Positions 43,965 through 55,200 of a stretch of DNA of 64,000 nt are shown here, in pieces; the stretch's first letter is position 1, and every line of letters begins with the position of its first letter. A program made the position numbers and the translations under genes. The notes under the pieces were generated by a model. The model searched no databases and was not told the origin of the DNA. It saw nothing but the letters and a program-made list of their open reading frames with translations. Origin of the DNA: Callorhinus ursinus (Eukaryota > Chordata > Mammalia > Carnivora > Otariidae); the NCBI RefSeq assembly GCF_003265705.1, contig NW_020313044.1, positions 1,280,463 through 1,344,462 of the forward strand. Direction: 5' to 3'.

Positions 43965-44160
43965 GGGGCGCCTGGGTGGCTCAGTCGGTTAAGCATCCGC
44001 CTTCGGCTCAGGTCATGATCCTGGGGTCCTGGGATCGAGCCCAGAGATCAGGCTCTCTGCTCAGTGGGGAGCCTGCTTCTCTCTCTCCCTCTGCTGCTCC
44101 CCCTGCTTGTATTCTCTCTCTCTCTGTGTCAAATAAATAAATAAAATCTTAAAAAAAAAA
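43965..44160 (+). mobile_element. CAN-SINE
   Basis: Target repeat 'aagaaaacctg' on both sides. Confidence 0.94.
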
Positions 44161-44164
44161 GAAA

Positions 44165-44310
44165 ACCTGTATTTGTGTTCTAGCCCTTTCACTTAGTAGC
44201 CATGTGACTCTGATCAAGGTACTTAACCTAAATGTACCTTAGAGTCCCCATTGGTAAAATAGGAAAAATGATACTGAAATGAATTGGTATGGTTAAAAGT
44301 GTTTTATAAG
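44165..44310 (+). mobile_element. MIR SINE
   Basis: 'ctagccctttcacttagtagccatgtgac', 'caaggtacttaacctaaatgtacc' and 'ccattggtaaaatagg' form a clear MIR. Confidence 0.7.
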
Positions 44311-45064
44311 CTGTATACATTTTTTTTTTCACTCTTCTCTCCTATGCTGCTTTCAGAGACCTAAAGAAGTTTCTGGAGATGTTTTGCCACCGTCTGGGTT
44401 TTTATTACTAGCAATGAGCCCCATGTGGAAGTCTTTCTTGGCAAAAGTTGCTAAATACTTGTAAATTTATTTTTAAGTGAAAACCAACAACCACTAAGAA
44501 CCCCAAACTCTCGGTGCTATTTTTAAGATATTCTGAACCTTGTGAATTGTAATACATAGGAGCGTACCTCCTCCCTAATTAGGAAGCATATTTACACTGC
44601 CCACTTATAGAAGCAGATATATATATAGATAAGTATGGGAAACATGCAGTTTTGTGTGCAAGAAAAACTGCACAGGACACAGTGTTGTAACTACCTGGAC
44701 TCCCACAGAGCAGTAAAATGCTGTCGAAGTCAGTCAAACTCAACTAATTTTTTCTTCCTGAAGTATTCGTGTATACTGGGAAAAAAGGACTAAAAACTCC
44801 ACAAAATTAAAATTTTCTCATAAAGAAGGAACTCACCATGGGAGAGTGGTATTGCTGGCTCTTCTGAGGAATGCAGTGGAATCTGCCTGGGCCACTTTCC
44901 CCAGGACAATTGTGCCAGCATGCGAGAATGCATGTTCTTCATAAACAAAAAAAAAAAATATTTCTCGCTGCAAAGAGAAGAAACTGTTCCAGGGTGTACA
45001 AATCCCACGCCAACATCCAAAATAATGGCAAATACTGTTCTGATCTTAGCAACCCCAAGTAACC

Positions 45065-45185
45065 TTTGAGCCATTTATTTATTCAAAACATATTTCTTGA
45101 GCAACTATTATGGGTCCGGGCTGTGTTAGGGCATATAATAGTGATCTCTGCCCTGAAAAAGCTTCATCTTACATATCTCTGGAAT
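45065..45185 (+). mobile_element. L2-like ancient fragment
   Basis: 'tttattcaaaacatatttcttgagcaactattatg' and 'tagtgatctctgccctgaaaaagcttcatct' match the ancient 'caacaaatatttattgagc...ccctgccctcatggagcttac' repeat. Confidence 0.5.
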
Positions 45186-45404
45186 AGAATGTTTCTGGAA
45201 TAGAACCAAAGCTCACATAATGTTTATTTCTTCTTCTATATTCACTCACACAGCTACTGGTACCATCCAGTTTAAAGAGCTACAACAATTGACAGTAATG
45301 CTCATCTTTGCCAAGTCCACATTTTTGGCCTGATCGCTCAGAATTCACTGTATGACAATAATATAAGCCAATGAAATCATTAGCTATAAGAGTTAAGTTG
45401 TTTT

Positions 45405-45630
45405 GGGGGCGCCTGGGTGGCTCAGTCAGTTAAGCGTCTGCCTTCGGCTCAGGTCGTGGTCCCAGGGTCCTGGGATCGAGCCCCACATCGGGCTCCCTGC
45501 TCCGCGGGAAGCCTGCTTCTCCCTCTCCCGCTCCCCCTGCTTGTGTTCCCTCTCTCGCTGTCTCTCTCTGTCAAATAAATAAAATCTTTAAAAGAATAAA
45601 AATAAATAAATAAATAAAATTTTTTTAAAA
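45405..45630 (+). mobile_element. CAN-SINE type A
   Basis: Target word 'taagttgttttgg' on both sides. Confidence 0.94.
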
Positions 45631-45718
45631 AGACTAAGTTGTTTTGGCTTCTTGATTAAATTCCCATAGTCAACTAAGTATTTTTTCCACAATCAGAACT
45701 TTTATTGTTTAAAAAAGA

Positions 45719-45822
45719 GGGGATGGTGCCTGGCCGGCTCATCTGATAGAGCATGTGACTCTCGATCTCAGGGTCATGGGTTTGAGCCCCACATCGGAGG
45801 TGGAGTTTACAGAAAAAAAAAG
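45719..45822 (+). mobile_element. CAN-SINE type D
   Basis: 'gtgcctggccggctcatctgatagagc' head ending 'ggtggagtttacag' and poly-A. Confidence 0.75.
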
Positions 45823-46278
45823 AAAAAGATATCCTTTTCTCTTCTCCCCTCTCCCCACATCCATGTAAGGGAAATTTAAAAAGTGTTCAAAGGTTCAATG
45901 AGATTATGACCCTCACAAAATCATGGGCATTCTGCTACCCAGGTAGGAAAAAAAAATCCAGAAATCCAGGCAGGAGTATCTTGGCATTCTGCGTACTCTT
46001 CCTCTTCCTCAGAAGGTTTAGGCTTTTGGATCTTCCTACCATTTGACCAGCCAGACTCCTTAAACCCCTTCATTAGGGCCACACCTTCTCTGGCAAACTA
46101 AGAGCCCAGATACTTGCATACTGCAATCTAAATGCAACCACATTCATGCCAAATATTTTCACCTGACTGCTCTTTTCCACTAAAGACAGGGTATATAATG
46201 ATTTACAGAAGCATCTAGTGTTTTTCCAGTCCCCAAGCTCATCAGCAGAGAAACTCTGAAGTATGAAGGCTTACATTC

Positions 46279-46478
46279 TTTTTTTTTTTAAGATTTTATT
46301 TATTTATTTGACAGAGAGAGACACAGCGAGAGAGGGAACACAAGCAGGGGGAGTGGGAGAGGGAGAAGCAGGCTTCCCGCCGAGCAGGGAGCCCAATGCG
46401 GGGCTCAATCCCAGGACCCTGGGATCATGACCTGAGCCGAAGGCAGACGCTTAATGACTGAGCCACCCAGGGGCCCCT
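46279..46478 (-). mobile_element. CAN-SINE type A
   Basis: Target repeat 'tgaaggcttacattctt' on both sides. Confidence 0.95.
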
Positions 46479-46689
46479 GAAGGCTTACATTCTTATTTCA
46501 CTCTTTCATAGTGATGGAAACCAAACTGTACACCGGGGAGAAGTATTACAGTTATTATGCATGTCTTATCACCCTTTCAGAGCATGGCACTGCCTGTATA
46601 CTAAATGAGTAGGTCTTACCAAAAATAAGTACCATGAAAACACTTGTTGAAAAAAGAAATGGCCCTTAGCATAACCAAATTTTTCATCT

Positions 46690-46755
46690 TTTTTTTTTAA
46701 GATTTATTTCTTTCTTTGAGAGAGAAAAAGGGAGGAGCAGAGGGGGAGGGAGAGT
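46690..46755 (-). mobile_element. CAN-SINE, tail/body fragment
   Basis: Poly-T and a GA-rich stretch only, broken off by the next minus copy. Confidence 0.65.
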
Positions 46756-46948
46756 CTTTTTTTTTAAGATTTTATTAATTTATATGACAGAGAAAGAGAG
46801 AGAGCACAAGTAGGCAGAGCGGCAGGCAGAGGGAGAAGCAGGCTCCCCGCCGAGCAGGGAGCCCGATGCGGGACTCGATCCCAGGACCCTGGGATCATGA
46901 CCTGAGCCGAAGGCAGACGCTTAACCGACTGAGCCACCCAGGCGCCCC
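46756..46948 (-). mobile_element. CAN-SINE, full length
   Basis: Clear head complement ending 'ccacccaggcgcccc'; inserted against the preceding fragment. Confidence 0.93.
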
Positions 46949-47044
46949 AAATTTGTTGTCTTTTAACAAGGTTTTGCTAGTGGTTTCTTCTTGTTTGCTT
47001 TATGTATATTGTTTTCCTCCACCTGGAATACTTGGATACTTCTT

Positions 47045-47180
47045 ACTCATTGATGCACTCAAAAATATTTATTGAGCACCTAGAATGTACCAGGTACTGT
47101 GCCAAGTGCTGGTGACATAGCAGTGAACACAGTAGATTAGTTCCTGCCTTGTGGAGAACACAGTGTAATTATGTCAATAA
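47045..47180 (+). mobile_element. L2-like ancient fragment
   Basis: 'tttattgagcacctagaatgtaccaggtactgtgccaagtgctgg' is followed by 'agtgaacacagtag' and 'tgccttgtggagaacacagtg'; this is the same repeat class as at 45.1 and 62.8 kb. Confidence 0.55.
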
Positions 47181-47576
47181 GCCTAAGTCCTAAGTATCAC
47201 TTTCTCTGGGCAGCCGCTGTGACCTCATGTAGGTTGGATAAGGAATCTGTTTTCTCTGGGCCTCAGACATCTTGCCCATATTTCACATTGGAGACTTCCC
47301 CCAAACTCACATCCCTAAAGGAGAACACACACAAAAAAGCCTGACCTACCAAAGGAAAGAGTAAGGAAACCTGAATGTCTCCACCTTAATTAAGAATGGA
47401 GTAGAGAAAAAAAACTCTCCTCTGAGATTTCCTAAGCAAGTTTTACAAGCATATTGAGGCAAGCAGAATTTCACACTACCTGTGGGAACCAGAAAACCCT
47501 GAGCTGAAAATTATAAAGGTTATCACTTTAGTGCCCCCAGTCACCTTGCATAACCAAAAGTAAAAATCCTCTCTGG

Positions 47577-47706
47577 AGGGGCAACGAGGTGGCTCAGTAG
47601 GTTAAGTGTCTGCCTTGGGCTCAGGTCATGATCCCAGGGGTATGCTTCTCCCTCTCCCACTCCCCCTGCTTGTGTTCCCTCTCTCGCTGTGTCTCTCTCT
47701 GTCAAA
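47577..47706 (+). mobile_element. CAN-SINE with internal deletion, ending at the gap
   Basis: Head 'ggcaacgaggtggctcagtagg' jumps from 'atgatcccagg' to 'gcttctccc', losing about 70 bases of the body. The tail is lost in the N run. Confidence 0.85.
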
Positions 47707-48106
47707 NNNNNNNNNNNNNNNNNNNNNNNNNNNNNNNNNNNNNNNNNNNNNNNNNNNNNNNNNNNNNNNNNNNNNNNNNNNNNNNNNNNNNNNNNNNNNN
47801 NNNNNNNNNNNNNNNNNNNNNNNNNNNNNNNNNNNNNNNNNNNNNNNNNNNNNNNNNNNNNNNNNNNNNNNNNNNNNNNNNNNNNNNNNNNNNNNNNNNN
47901 NNNNNNNNNNNNNNNNNNNNNNNNNNNNNNNNNNNNNNNNNNNNNNNNNNNNNNNNNNNNNNNNNNNNNNNNNNNNNNNNNNNNNNNNNNNNNNNNNNNN
48001 NNNNNNNNNNNNNNNNNNNNNNNNNNNNNNNNNNNNNNNNNNNNNNNNNNNNNNNNNNNNNNNNNNNNNNNNNNNNNNNNNNNNNNNNNNNNNNNNNNNN
48101 NNNNNN
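47707..48106. other. Assembly gap (400 N)
   Basis: Exactly 400 undetermined bases. CAN-SINE sequence abuts both sides in the same orientation, so the gap probably hides a tandem or nested SINE pair that the assembly could not resolve. Any reading frame across it is meaningless. Confidence 0.99.
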
Positions 48107-48295
48107 TTAAGCATCTGCCTTCGGCTCGGGTCATGATCCCAGGGTCCTGGGATAGAGTCCCGCATCGGGCTCCCCGCTCAGCGGGAAGCCTGCTTCTCCC
48201 TCTCCCACTCCCCCTGCTTGTGTTCCTGCTCTCGCTGTCTCTCTCTGTCAAATAAATAAAATAATAAAAATAATAATAAAATAAAATAAAATGTT
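48107..48295 (+). mobile_element. CAN-SINE type A, head lost in the gap
   Basis: Resumes inside the head ('ttaagcatctgccttcggctc') right after the N run. Confidence 0.9.
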
Positions 48296-48478
48296 AAAAT
48301 ATTCAGTGACGTGATGAAATGTGTACCATTCCATCCCGTGCAGAGCTTTGCCAGTACATGGGCACCATTCTTGCTCTGTGTACAATCTAAAAATCAGGGC
48401 GATTTGAAGGATATCAGAGTGATGCTTTTTTTTTAATAAATATTTTTTTAATTTTCAGGTATATTTTATTGTTATTAT

Positions 48479-48574
48479 TATTTTTTAAGTAATCTCTACA
48501 CCCAACATGGGGTTTGAACTCACCACTCAGAGATCGAGTTGTATGCTCTGCTGACTGAGCCAGCCAGGCGCCCC
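48479..48574 (-). mobile_element. CAN-SINE type D
   Basis: 'aagtaatctctacacccaac' to 'gagccagccaggcgcccc'. Confidence 0.75.
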
Positions 48575-49334
48575 TAGAATGATACTTTTCTTAACTCCAT
48601 GTAAGCTCTTTCCAGAGTTGGGGCAAATTATCCACAAGCAGGAAAACAGGATTCCCCTTCCTTCAGCCCTTATCCCTGTCTTAAGTAAGAGGTTTTGTCT
48701 GTGTTCTCACCTGGATATTTTACACAGTGGTAGGAGCTGAATGTACAAACCACAGAGAAGTTAGTGGGCACCTACAATCCAAGAACGCTCCCTGAGACCT
48801 AAAGAGAAATTTCATTATTAGAGATCTAGTATGTCTGATAAAATCTGACCTGCTGATCTGAGAGGAAGCAAACAGACAGATGAACTTAGAAGGTTCTATC
48901 CCAGCCTAGGAGTCTTGGATTCTGAGATACTGCAACTCGAGGATTGCCTTGACTCTTCCAAAGAAGCCCAAGACCTTTTCTTTTCTCTTCTTTTTTTTCT
49001 TTTCTTTTTTCTCTTCATTTCTTTTCCTTTTTCCTTTCCCTTTTTAACAGAGCACCTTGGAAAAGACAGGGGGCCCCTGAAACACCTCTCCTTCATTCCC
49101 ATGCAGTCCTGCTATTTTCAGAAGGGGTCATTTGTGTTCACTGGTCCATTAGTCCAAACCTCAAACCAGGGAGAGGAAGTTTTGCTACTTAAATACAAGC
49201 TTTTCCCATCCTTCCAGACCGAAGAAATATATGGCTTTACTCAACTGTGATGTTGGATGTAGACAACTACTCACCTACTCAGATGAAAGATAGTCTACTT
49301 CACACTGCCATCCTTTTTTTAAAATTGTTTTCTC
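48575..49334. other. Intergenic single-copy stretch
   Basis: Nothing recognised besides the TTTTC tract. Confidence 0.5.
48973..49050. repeat. Pyrimidine-rich (TTTTC)n tract
   Basis: About 75 bases of T/C with irregular TTTTC and TTTCC units. Confidence 0.9.
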
Positions 49335-49548
49335 GGGGTGCCTGGGTGGCTCAGTCAGTTAAGCATCTGCCTTTGGTTCAAGTCATGATCCCAGGGTTCT
49401 GGGATCAAGCCCCACATTGGGGTCCCTGCTCAGCTGGGAGTCTGCTTCTCCCTCTCCCTCTGCCCACCCCCACTCATGCTCTCTCTCTCACTCGTGCTCT
49501 CTCTCTCTCAAATAAATAAAATCTTTTAAAATAAAAAATAAAAATAAG
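49335..49548 (+). mobile_element. CAN-SINE
   Basis: Flanked by 'aaaattgttttctc' and 'aaaattgttttttc'. Confidence 0.93.
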
Positions 49549-49559
49549 TAAAATTGTTT

Positions 49560-50230
49560 TTTCAAATATAAAAATAATACATAATCACTGGGAAAATTCC
49601 AAAAATTTAGAAGAATAAAGAATAAAATGCAAAATTCTCTCTTTACCCTCTAATCTTACTCCCCTCCCCACAAGTAAATTTTATGAAGCATATCCTCCCA
49701 GACCTCTTTCCATACATTTACATAATGCACACACTCACACAATTGCTTTTCTTGACATAAATGGGATCATACTATAATATTCTATAGTATGCTTTTTACA
49801 CACAATATTCCGTAGAAATTTACCCATTTTAGTAAAATTTAGGTTGTTTCCAGTTTTCTCCATTAACAGTAGTGAAAAAATTCTTTTACAAAAAAAAAAG
49901 TAGACTGCAAAGACCTTCATAAACCACACAGTAAAATTCTTTTACAAAGGGAAAAAAAAGCAATGCAATAAATGTTTGTATACTCATGTATATATTTGTG
50001 CGTAACAGATTCCTAGAAACAAAACTGCTGATTAGAAGAGTAACACATTTAAATTTGGTAGATACTACCAAACCTCCCTCAGAAGAAAATTTCTAGGAGA
50101 TGCCTATTTGCTTAAACTTTCTCCAACAATGGATATTATGTGTATTTCTATTTTTTGCCAATTTGATGAGCAAAAACAATGGTACACATTATTTAACTTG
50201 CATTTCCCTAATTACAAGTAGAGTTATATA
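49560..50230 (-). mobile_element. Ancient L1 (L1ME/MC-like) fragment
   Basis: Blocks 'aaatgggatcatactataat', 'tttaggttgtttccag', 'gattcctagaaacaaaactgctg', 'tttctccaacaatgg' and 'catttccctaattac' occur in the order seen in old L1 3' regions. Strongly diverged. Confidence 0.6.
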
Positions 50231-50339
50231 TATGCTTCATTGCCTGTCATATTTCTTATTTAGTGAATTATCTATCCAACTCCATGGCCTATTTTTCTGT
50301 TTACAACTTCCTCATTTTGATCATAAGCATAGCTAATAT

Positions 50340-50480
50340 ATTTCAAGTACTTGGCTGTGTGCCAGACACTGCACTAGTTGCTTGAAAATAAAGTTTGTCT
50401 TAAAACAACCCCCATTGCAGATGGGAAATATGAGAAACATACAGAGATGCAATTCATAGCCTGGTCTTTTTTACTCTTGA
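50340..50480 (-). mobile_element. MIR-like fragment
   Basis: 'ggctgtgtgccagacactgcac' then 'cccccattgcagatgggaaatatgag' resembles antisense MIR. Confidence 0.4.
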
Positions 50481-50523
50481 GGCTGCCCTTTCTCTACTAT
50501 GTGGCTTTATCAAAAAGCCTCAT

Positions 50524-50719
50524 TTTTTTTTTAAAGACTTCATTTATTTATTTGAGAGAGAGAGAATGAGAGATAGAGAGCACGAGAGGGAAGAGGGTCA
50601 GAGGGAGAAGCAGACTCCCCACTGAGCAGGGAGCCTGATGCGGGACTCGATCCCGGGACTCCAGGATCATGACCTGAGCCGAAGGCAGTCGCTTAACCAA
50701 CTGAGCCACCCAGGCGCCC
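50524..50719 (-). mobile_element. CAN-SINE type B joined to an older copy
   Basis: 'aaagcctcatttt' occurs before it and after the neighbouring older fragment, so both lie within one target duplication. Confidence 0.92.
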
Positions 50720-50802
50720 AGCATGCAACTCTTGATCTCGGGGTTCTCACAAGAGTTCAAGCCCCACATTGGGTGGGGAGCCTACTTAAAAAAAAAAAAA
50801 AG
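50720..50802 (+). mobile_element. CAN-SINE type D, 5'-truncated
   Basis: 'gcaactcttgatctcgggg' to 'gtggggagcctactt' and poly-A, head to head with the minus copy. Confidence 0.7.
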
Positions 50803-50887
50803 CCTCATTTTACCCAAATGTGGAAACCCAAAGGGAAGTGACTCACCCAAACACAGCCTTGTAGCTAGATGCCCATCTCAATGTAGA

Positions 50888-50899
50888 CCACCAGAGGGC
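50888..50899 (+). promoter_or_regulatory. CTCF-type motif (core)
   Basis: CCACCAGAGGGC matches the central 12 positions of the CTCF consensus; the two following bases deviate. It lies in non-SINE sequence between a SINE pair at 50.8 kb and one at 51.2 kb. Confidence 0.45.
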
Positions 50900-51197
50900 T
50901 TTTCACCACCCTGGTCTTCCCAGAAAACAATGTTGAAAAATGCCAAAGGTGCTTTAGGCAAACATTTCAGACTTGCCTGCTCATTAGCTGTGTTCTTAGA
51001 AATAAAGAACCAACACGAAGTACAAGGGTCAAAGATAAAGAGAAACACAAAGAAACACGGAGACTTTGGCCCCATTCCATCCATAGTAAAGTCAAAGAAG
51101 AGGACTGATGGCCCTTCAAGTCAGCTTTAGGGAGTAAAATGGTTTCTAGTTACTTCCCAACACCCACCTGCCAAACTACAAATTTTTTTTATTCGAT

Positions 51198-51396
51198 TTT
51201 TTTTTTAAGATTTTATTTATTTATTTATTTAAAAGAGAGAGAGGCGGGAGGGCCAAAGGGAGAGAGAGAGAATCCCAAGTAGACACCATGCTGAGCATGG
51301 AGCCTGGTGCGGGGCTTGATCCCTCAACCCTGAGATCATGACCTGAGCCAAAACCAAGAGTCCAGTGCTCAACCAACTGTGCCACCCAGGCACCCC
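51198..51396 (-). mobile_element. CAN-SINE type C
   Basis: Older head complement 'aaccaagagtccagtgctc' and 'gtgccacccaggcacccc'. Confidence 0.88.
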
Positions 51397-51409
51397 TTCA
51401 GCTTCAGAG

Positions 51410-51436
51410 TTTTGTTTGTTTGTTTGTTTGTTTGTT
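51410..51436. repeat. (TTTG)n microsatellite
   Basis: About six TTTG units at the junction of a target repeat and a SINE tail. Confidence 0.95.
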
Positions 51437-51593
51437 TTTAAGATTTTATTTATTTGTCAGAGAGAGAGCATAAGCAGGGGGAGCAGCAGGCAGAGGGAGA
51501 AGCAGGCTCCCCGCTGAGCAAGGAGCCCAACACGGGACTCAATCCCAGGACCCTAAGCCATGACCTTAACTGCCTGAGCCACTCGGGCGTCCC
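51435..51593 (-). mobile_element. CAN-SINE, part of head deleted
   Basis: Target repeat 'agcttcagagttt' on both sides; 'cctaagccatgacc' shows a deletion. Confidence 0.9.
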
Positions 51594-51620
51594 TTAGCTT
51601 CAGAGTTTAAAAAAAAACTT

Positions 51621-51855
51621 GGGGGCGCCTGGGTGGTGCAGTGGTTTAAGTGTCCAACTCTTAACTCAGTTTGGCTCAGGTTCTGATCTCAGGGTCCTGA
51701 TCTCAGGGTTGTGAGATAGAGCCCTGCATTGGGCTCCAGGCTCAGTGCGGAGTCTGCTAAAGTTTCTCTCTCCCTCTGCCCCTCCCCCCCGCATGCTCAC
51801 ATTCTCTCTCTCTCTCCCTCTCTCTAAAATAAATAAATCTTTAAAAAAAAAAAAA
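51621..51855 (+). mobile_element. CAN-SINE type C with small internal duplication
   Basis: 'ctgatctcagggt' occurs twice in tandem (about 51682-51708). Confidence 0.88.
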
Positions 51856-52018
51856 CCTCCGAAACTGAATGAATTATTAATCACAGACATGAGTAGCAAA
51901 CAGTTTGAGGTTCTGCTCTTTATAAAATCAAGATGTTTATTTTATGGTTCCTTATTTAATAACCCAGAATTCCAAGAATTCCACCTCTTTTTTTTTTTTT
52001 CTCAAATGTGATTAACCC

Positions 52019-52210
52019 GGGGCGCCTGGGTGGCTCAGTCGTTAAGCGTCTGCCTTCAGCTCAGGTCATGAACCTAGGGTCCTGGGATAAGCCCCACTTC
52101 AGCAGGCTCCCTGCTCAGCCGGAGTCTGCTTCTCCCTCTCCCACCCCCCCTGCTTGTGTTCCCTCTCTCACTGTGTCTCTGTCGAATAAGTAAAATCTTT
52201 ATTTAAAAAA
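52019..52210 (+). mobile_element. CAN-SINE type A
   Basis: Target repeat 'aaatgtgattaaccc' on both sides. Confidence 0.95.
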
Positions 52211-52239
52211 ATGTGATTAACCCAATGAGAAATATAGGA

Positions 52240-52307
52240 GGGGCGCCTGGGTGGCTCAGTTAAGCATCTGCTTTTGATCTTGGCTCAGGTCTTTATCTTA
52301 GGGTCCT
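52240..52307 (+). mobile_element. CAN-SINE, 3'-truncated
   Basis: Only the head 'gggcgcctgggtggctcagtt' and the next 40 bases remain. Confidence 0.75.
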
Positions 52308-52566
52308 TCATATATATATCTATGAAATGTGATTTTCTGATATTGTTGTTCATATTGATCATAATCTTCTAAAGAAGGAGGATGGGGTAAATTATTTCTA
52401 AGAAACTGCTACACTCCCTTTTAAAAGCATTAATTAAATGCCTATAGAATGAGTTGATAACAGTTCGAAGCTGGGTTCATGGAGGTGCATTAAAGTATTT
52501 TTTCTACCTTCATATAATTAAAATTTTCCAATGATAAAATTTTCCAATGATAAAAAGTTAAAAAAG

Positions 52567-52785
52567 AGGGTGCCTGGGTGGCTCAGTTGGTTAAGCAACT
52601 GCCTTTGGCTCAGGTCATGGTCCTGGAGTCCCAGGATCGAGTCCCACATCGGGCTCCCTGCTCGGCAGGGAGTCTGCTTCTCCCTCTGACCCTCCTCCCT
52701 CTCATGCTCTCTGTCTCTCATTCTCTCTATCGCAAATAAATTTTTAAAAAAATCTTAAAAAAATCATTTCAATAACTTTAAAAAA
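52567..52785 (+). mobile_element. CAN-SINE type B
   Basis: Target word 'aaaagttaaaaaaga' on both sides. Confidence 0.92.
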
Positions 52786-52799
52786 AAAAGTTAAAAAAG

Positions 52800-52930
52800 A
52801 AATGTCCTATGTGCCAGACCCTTGATTGGACACTGGAGGTCCAGTGACAAATAGAACAGAGTTCCTGATCTTTTGAGGAGCAAAAATCACTCTTGTTATC
52901 ACGTTAACATGTTACATGTTACAAAGCACT
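52800..52930 (+). mobile_element. L2-like ancient fragment
   Basis: 'tatgtgccagacccttgattggacactggaggtccagtgacaaatagaacag' fits the same ancient 3'-end pattern. Confidence 0.45.
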
Positions 52931-52984
52931 TTCAAATGTATCTTTTTTTTTTTTTTTAAAGCTGTTTTATTGAGCATGGAGTTT

Positions 52985-53188
52985 CTTTTTTTTTTTTTTT
53001 TAAAGATTTTATTTATTTATTTCAGAGAGAGAGAATGAGAGATAGAAAGCACGAGAGGGAAGAGGGTCAGAGGGAGAAGCAGACTCCCTGCCGAGCAGGA
53101 AGCCCGATGTGGGACTCGATCCTGGGACTCCAGGATCATGACCTGAGCTGAAGGCAGTCGCTTAACCAACTGAGCCACCCAGGCGCCC
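52985..53188 (-). mobile_element. CAN-SINE type B
   Basis: 'tcaaatgtatctt' before the adjoining poly-T (52932) and after the copy marks the target site. Confidence 0.93.
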
Positions 53189-53812
53189 TCAAATGTATCT
53201 TGAACACACATCATGACTGCAAATTTAACTGAGAAGCCACCTACTTTTTATTTTTCCCAGTCTTTCTTTGTTTTCTGTGATAAATCCAGATCTCTAACAA
53301 CCTGGATCATGGTTTCAGGTTGGAGGGGTGGGTTAGACCGGGATGGGGAGATCTTCCTTTCCTCTACAAGCGGGACCCTGGTAGAAGTGAGTTTCAGGAT
53401 GCTTCAGACGGTATTATCAGAATCTTAAATGGCATTGCCACCCCCCCTTTTTTTTAAGACATCTCCACCCTTTTAAATACTTAGAGTGAGCCTTTCACTC
53501 ACAAAATCTTCTTTGAATTCAAGGTAATTCTCCTGTTTCAAGACAGTTAAACTGGGTCACAAAAAAAAGAGCCACTTTCCCAGGATTAGATAGCAAAATG
53601 GAGTAAAATTTCATTACCTTCAACTCCCAGCATCTCATTCTGTGAAGCCCAACCATGCAGGGCAGAGGACTGATGCTTACAACTAAATTATGTTTCAAAT
53701 CAGATCACCTGCTCCACAGAACTGCCAGATTAACCCATTAACCTTTGGAATGCTGTCACTCTCAGGTCTCAGAGTCCACAAGAATATGTTCTGCTATAAT
53801 TTCTACCTACTA
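53189..53812. other. Intergenic single-copy stretch
   Basis: No repeat, exon or motif recognised. Confidence 0.5.
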
Positions 53813-53932
53813 GGGCACCTGGCTGGCTCAGTCGGTAAAGCATGAGACTCTTTGATCTCGTGGTTTTAAGTTCGAGCCCCATGTTGGGTGTAGAGATTAC
53901 TTAAAAATAAAATCTTAAAAATGAAATCTTTT
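53813..53932 (+). mobile_element. CAN-SINE type D
   Basis: 'agggcacctggctggctcagtcggtaaagc' to 'gtgtagagattactt'. Confidence 0.78.
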
Positions 53933-53935
53933 AGA

Positions 53936-54175
53936 GGCACCTGGGTGACTCAGTTGGTTAAGTGTCTGACTCTTGATTTCGGCTCAGGTCATGATCGCAG
54001 GGTTGTGAGATGGAGCCCCAGGTCAGGCTCTGTGCTCAGTGCAGGGCCTGCTTGAGATACCCCTCTCCCTCTCCCTCTGTCTCTCGCCCCACCTCTTTCT
54101 CTCTAAAACAAATAAGTAAAATACAAAATCTTTTTAAAAAATAAAATATTTGTTAAAAAAATTTTTAAAATAAAA
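53936..54175 (+). mobile_element. CAN-SINE type C
   Basis: 'aggcacctgggtgactcag...gactcttgatttcggc'. 'tttctacctac' before the pair (about 53800) and after it (54180) is the shared target. Confidence 0.87.
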
Positions 54176-54323
54176 GAAGTTTCTACCTACCAATTTTCTC
54201 TCATGAAGTTAGAGGATCCTTTACTGTCTACAAATGTCCACTTCTTAACCAGTTAGCCATGAAGAACTTCTTCAGAGACCAGCCAGATTGGGTGTACCAT
54301 CTTGCTTCTTTGTTGTTTAATTC

Positions 54324-54428
54324 TTTTTTTTTTTTTAAGATTTTTAAGTAATCTCTACTCCCAACATGGGGCTCGAACTCATAACTCTGAGATCAAGAGT
54401 CACACACTCCACCAACTGAGCCAGCAGG
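54324..54428 (-). mobile_element. CAN-SINE type D
   Basis: 'aagtaatctctactcccaac' to 'gagccagcagg'. Confidence 0.75.
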
Positions 54429-54622
54429 ATTTTTTTTCTCCTTAATTTGAGAGAGAGAAGAGAGTGAGAGAGAGCAGGGGAAGGGAGAGGGAGAGAACCT
54501 CCAGCAGACTCCTCGCTGCGCATGGAGCCCAACACGAGGCTCAATCCCATGATCCCGAGATCATGACCTGAGCCAAAAATCAAGAATCAGACGCCTAACC
54601 AACTGAGCCACCCAGGCACCCC
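54429..54622 (-). mobile_element. CAN-SINE type C
   Basis: Directly follows the previous copy. 'tgttgtttaattctt' and 'tgttgtctaattctt' flank the pair. Confidence 0.88.
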
Positions 54623-54989
54623 TGTTGTCTAATTCTTACGTGTGTGAAAAGGAGCATGAGTTTATGCACATAGACTAGCCAGATTGTCAGAGATAAGCAC
54701 TCACCTATTATTCCCACCTCATCCACAATTACTTCATTCTTCTTGCTTCAGTTTCCCTATTTGCAACCTAGAATCAGATGCTTCCTCCCTCCTTCCCAGG
54801 AAAAGCGGGGCCAAGAGCTCTCCAAGTTCTTTCAGAGACACAGCTAAACGATTGTTTCCTTGTCAGAAGATCTACACCAGCCACTGTGGTGTAGATTTCC
54901 CAGAACAGAGGTAGACAAAGTAAAAGACAATGGACAGAGTGAGATGAGTGATAAGAAGCCCCAGTTCCCCTAATCATCCCCTCCAGTTG

Positions 54990-55200
54990 TTTTTTTTTTT
55001 TAAGATTTCATTTATTTATTTGAGAGAGAGAGAGAGAGAGAATGAGAGATAGAGAGCACGAGAGGGAAGAGGGGCAGAGGGAGAAGCAGACTCCCCGCCG
55101 AGCAGGGAGCCCGATGCGGGACTCGATCCCGGGACCCCAGGATCATGACCTGAGCCGAAGGCAGTCGCCCAAACCAACTGAGCCACCCAGGCACCCCCCC
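54990..55200 (-). mobile_element. CAN-SINE type B
   Basis: Full-length minus copy with a long GA body and C-rich end. Confidence 0.93.

Noticed and set aside
47541..48255. Long open frames across the N run
   Set aside because: Undetermined bases cannot support a reading frame; the ends are SINE sequence.
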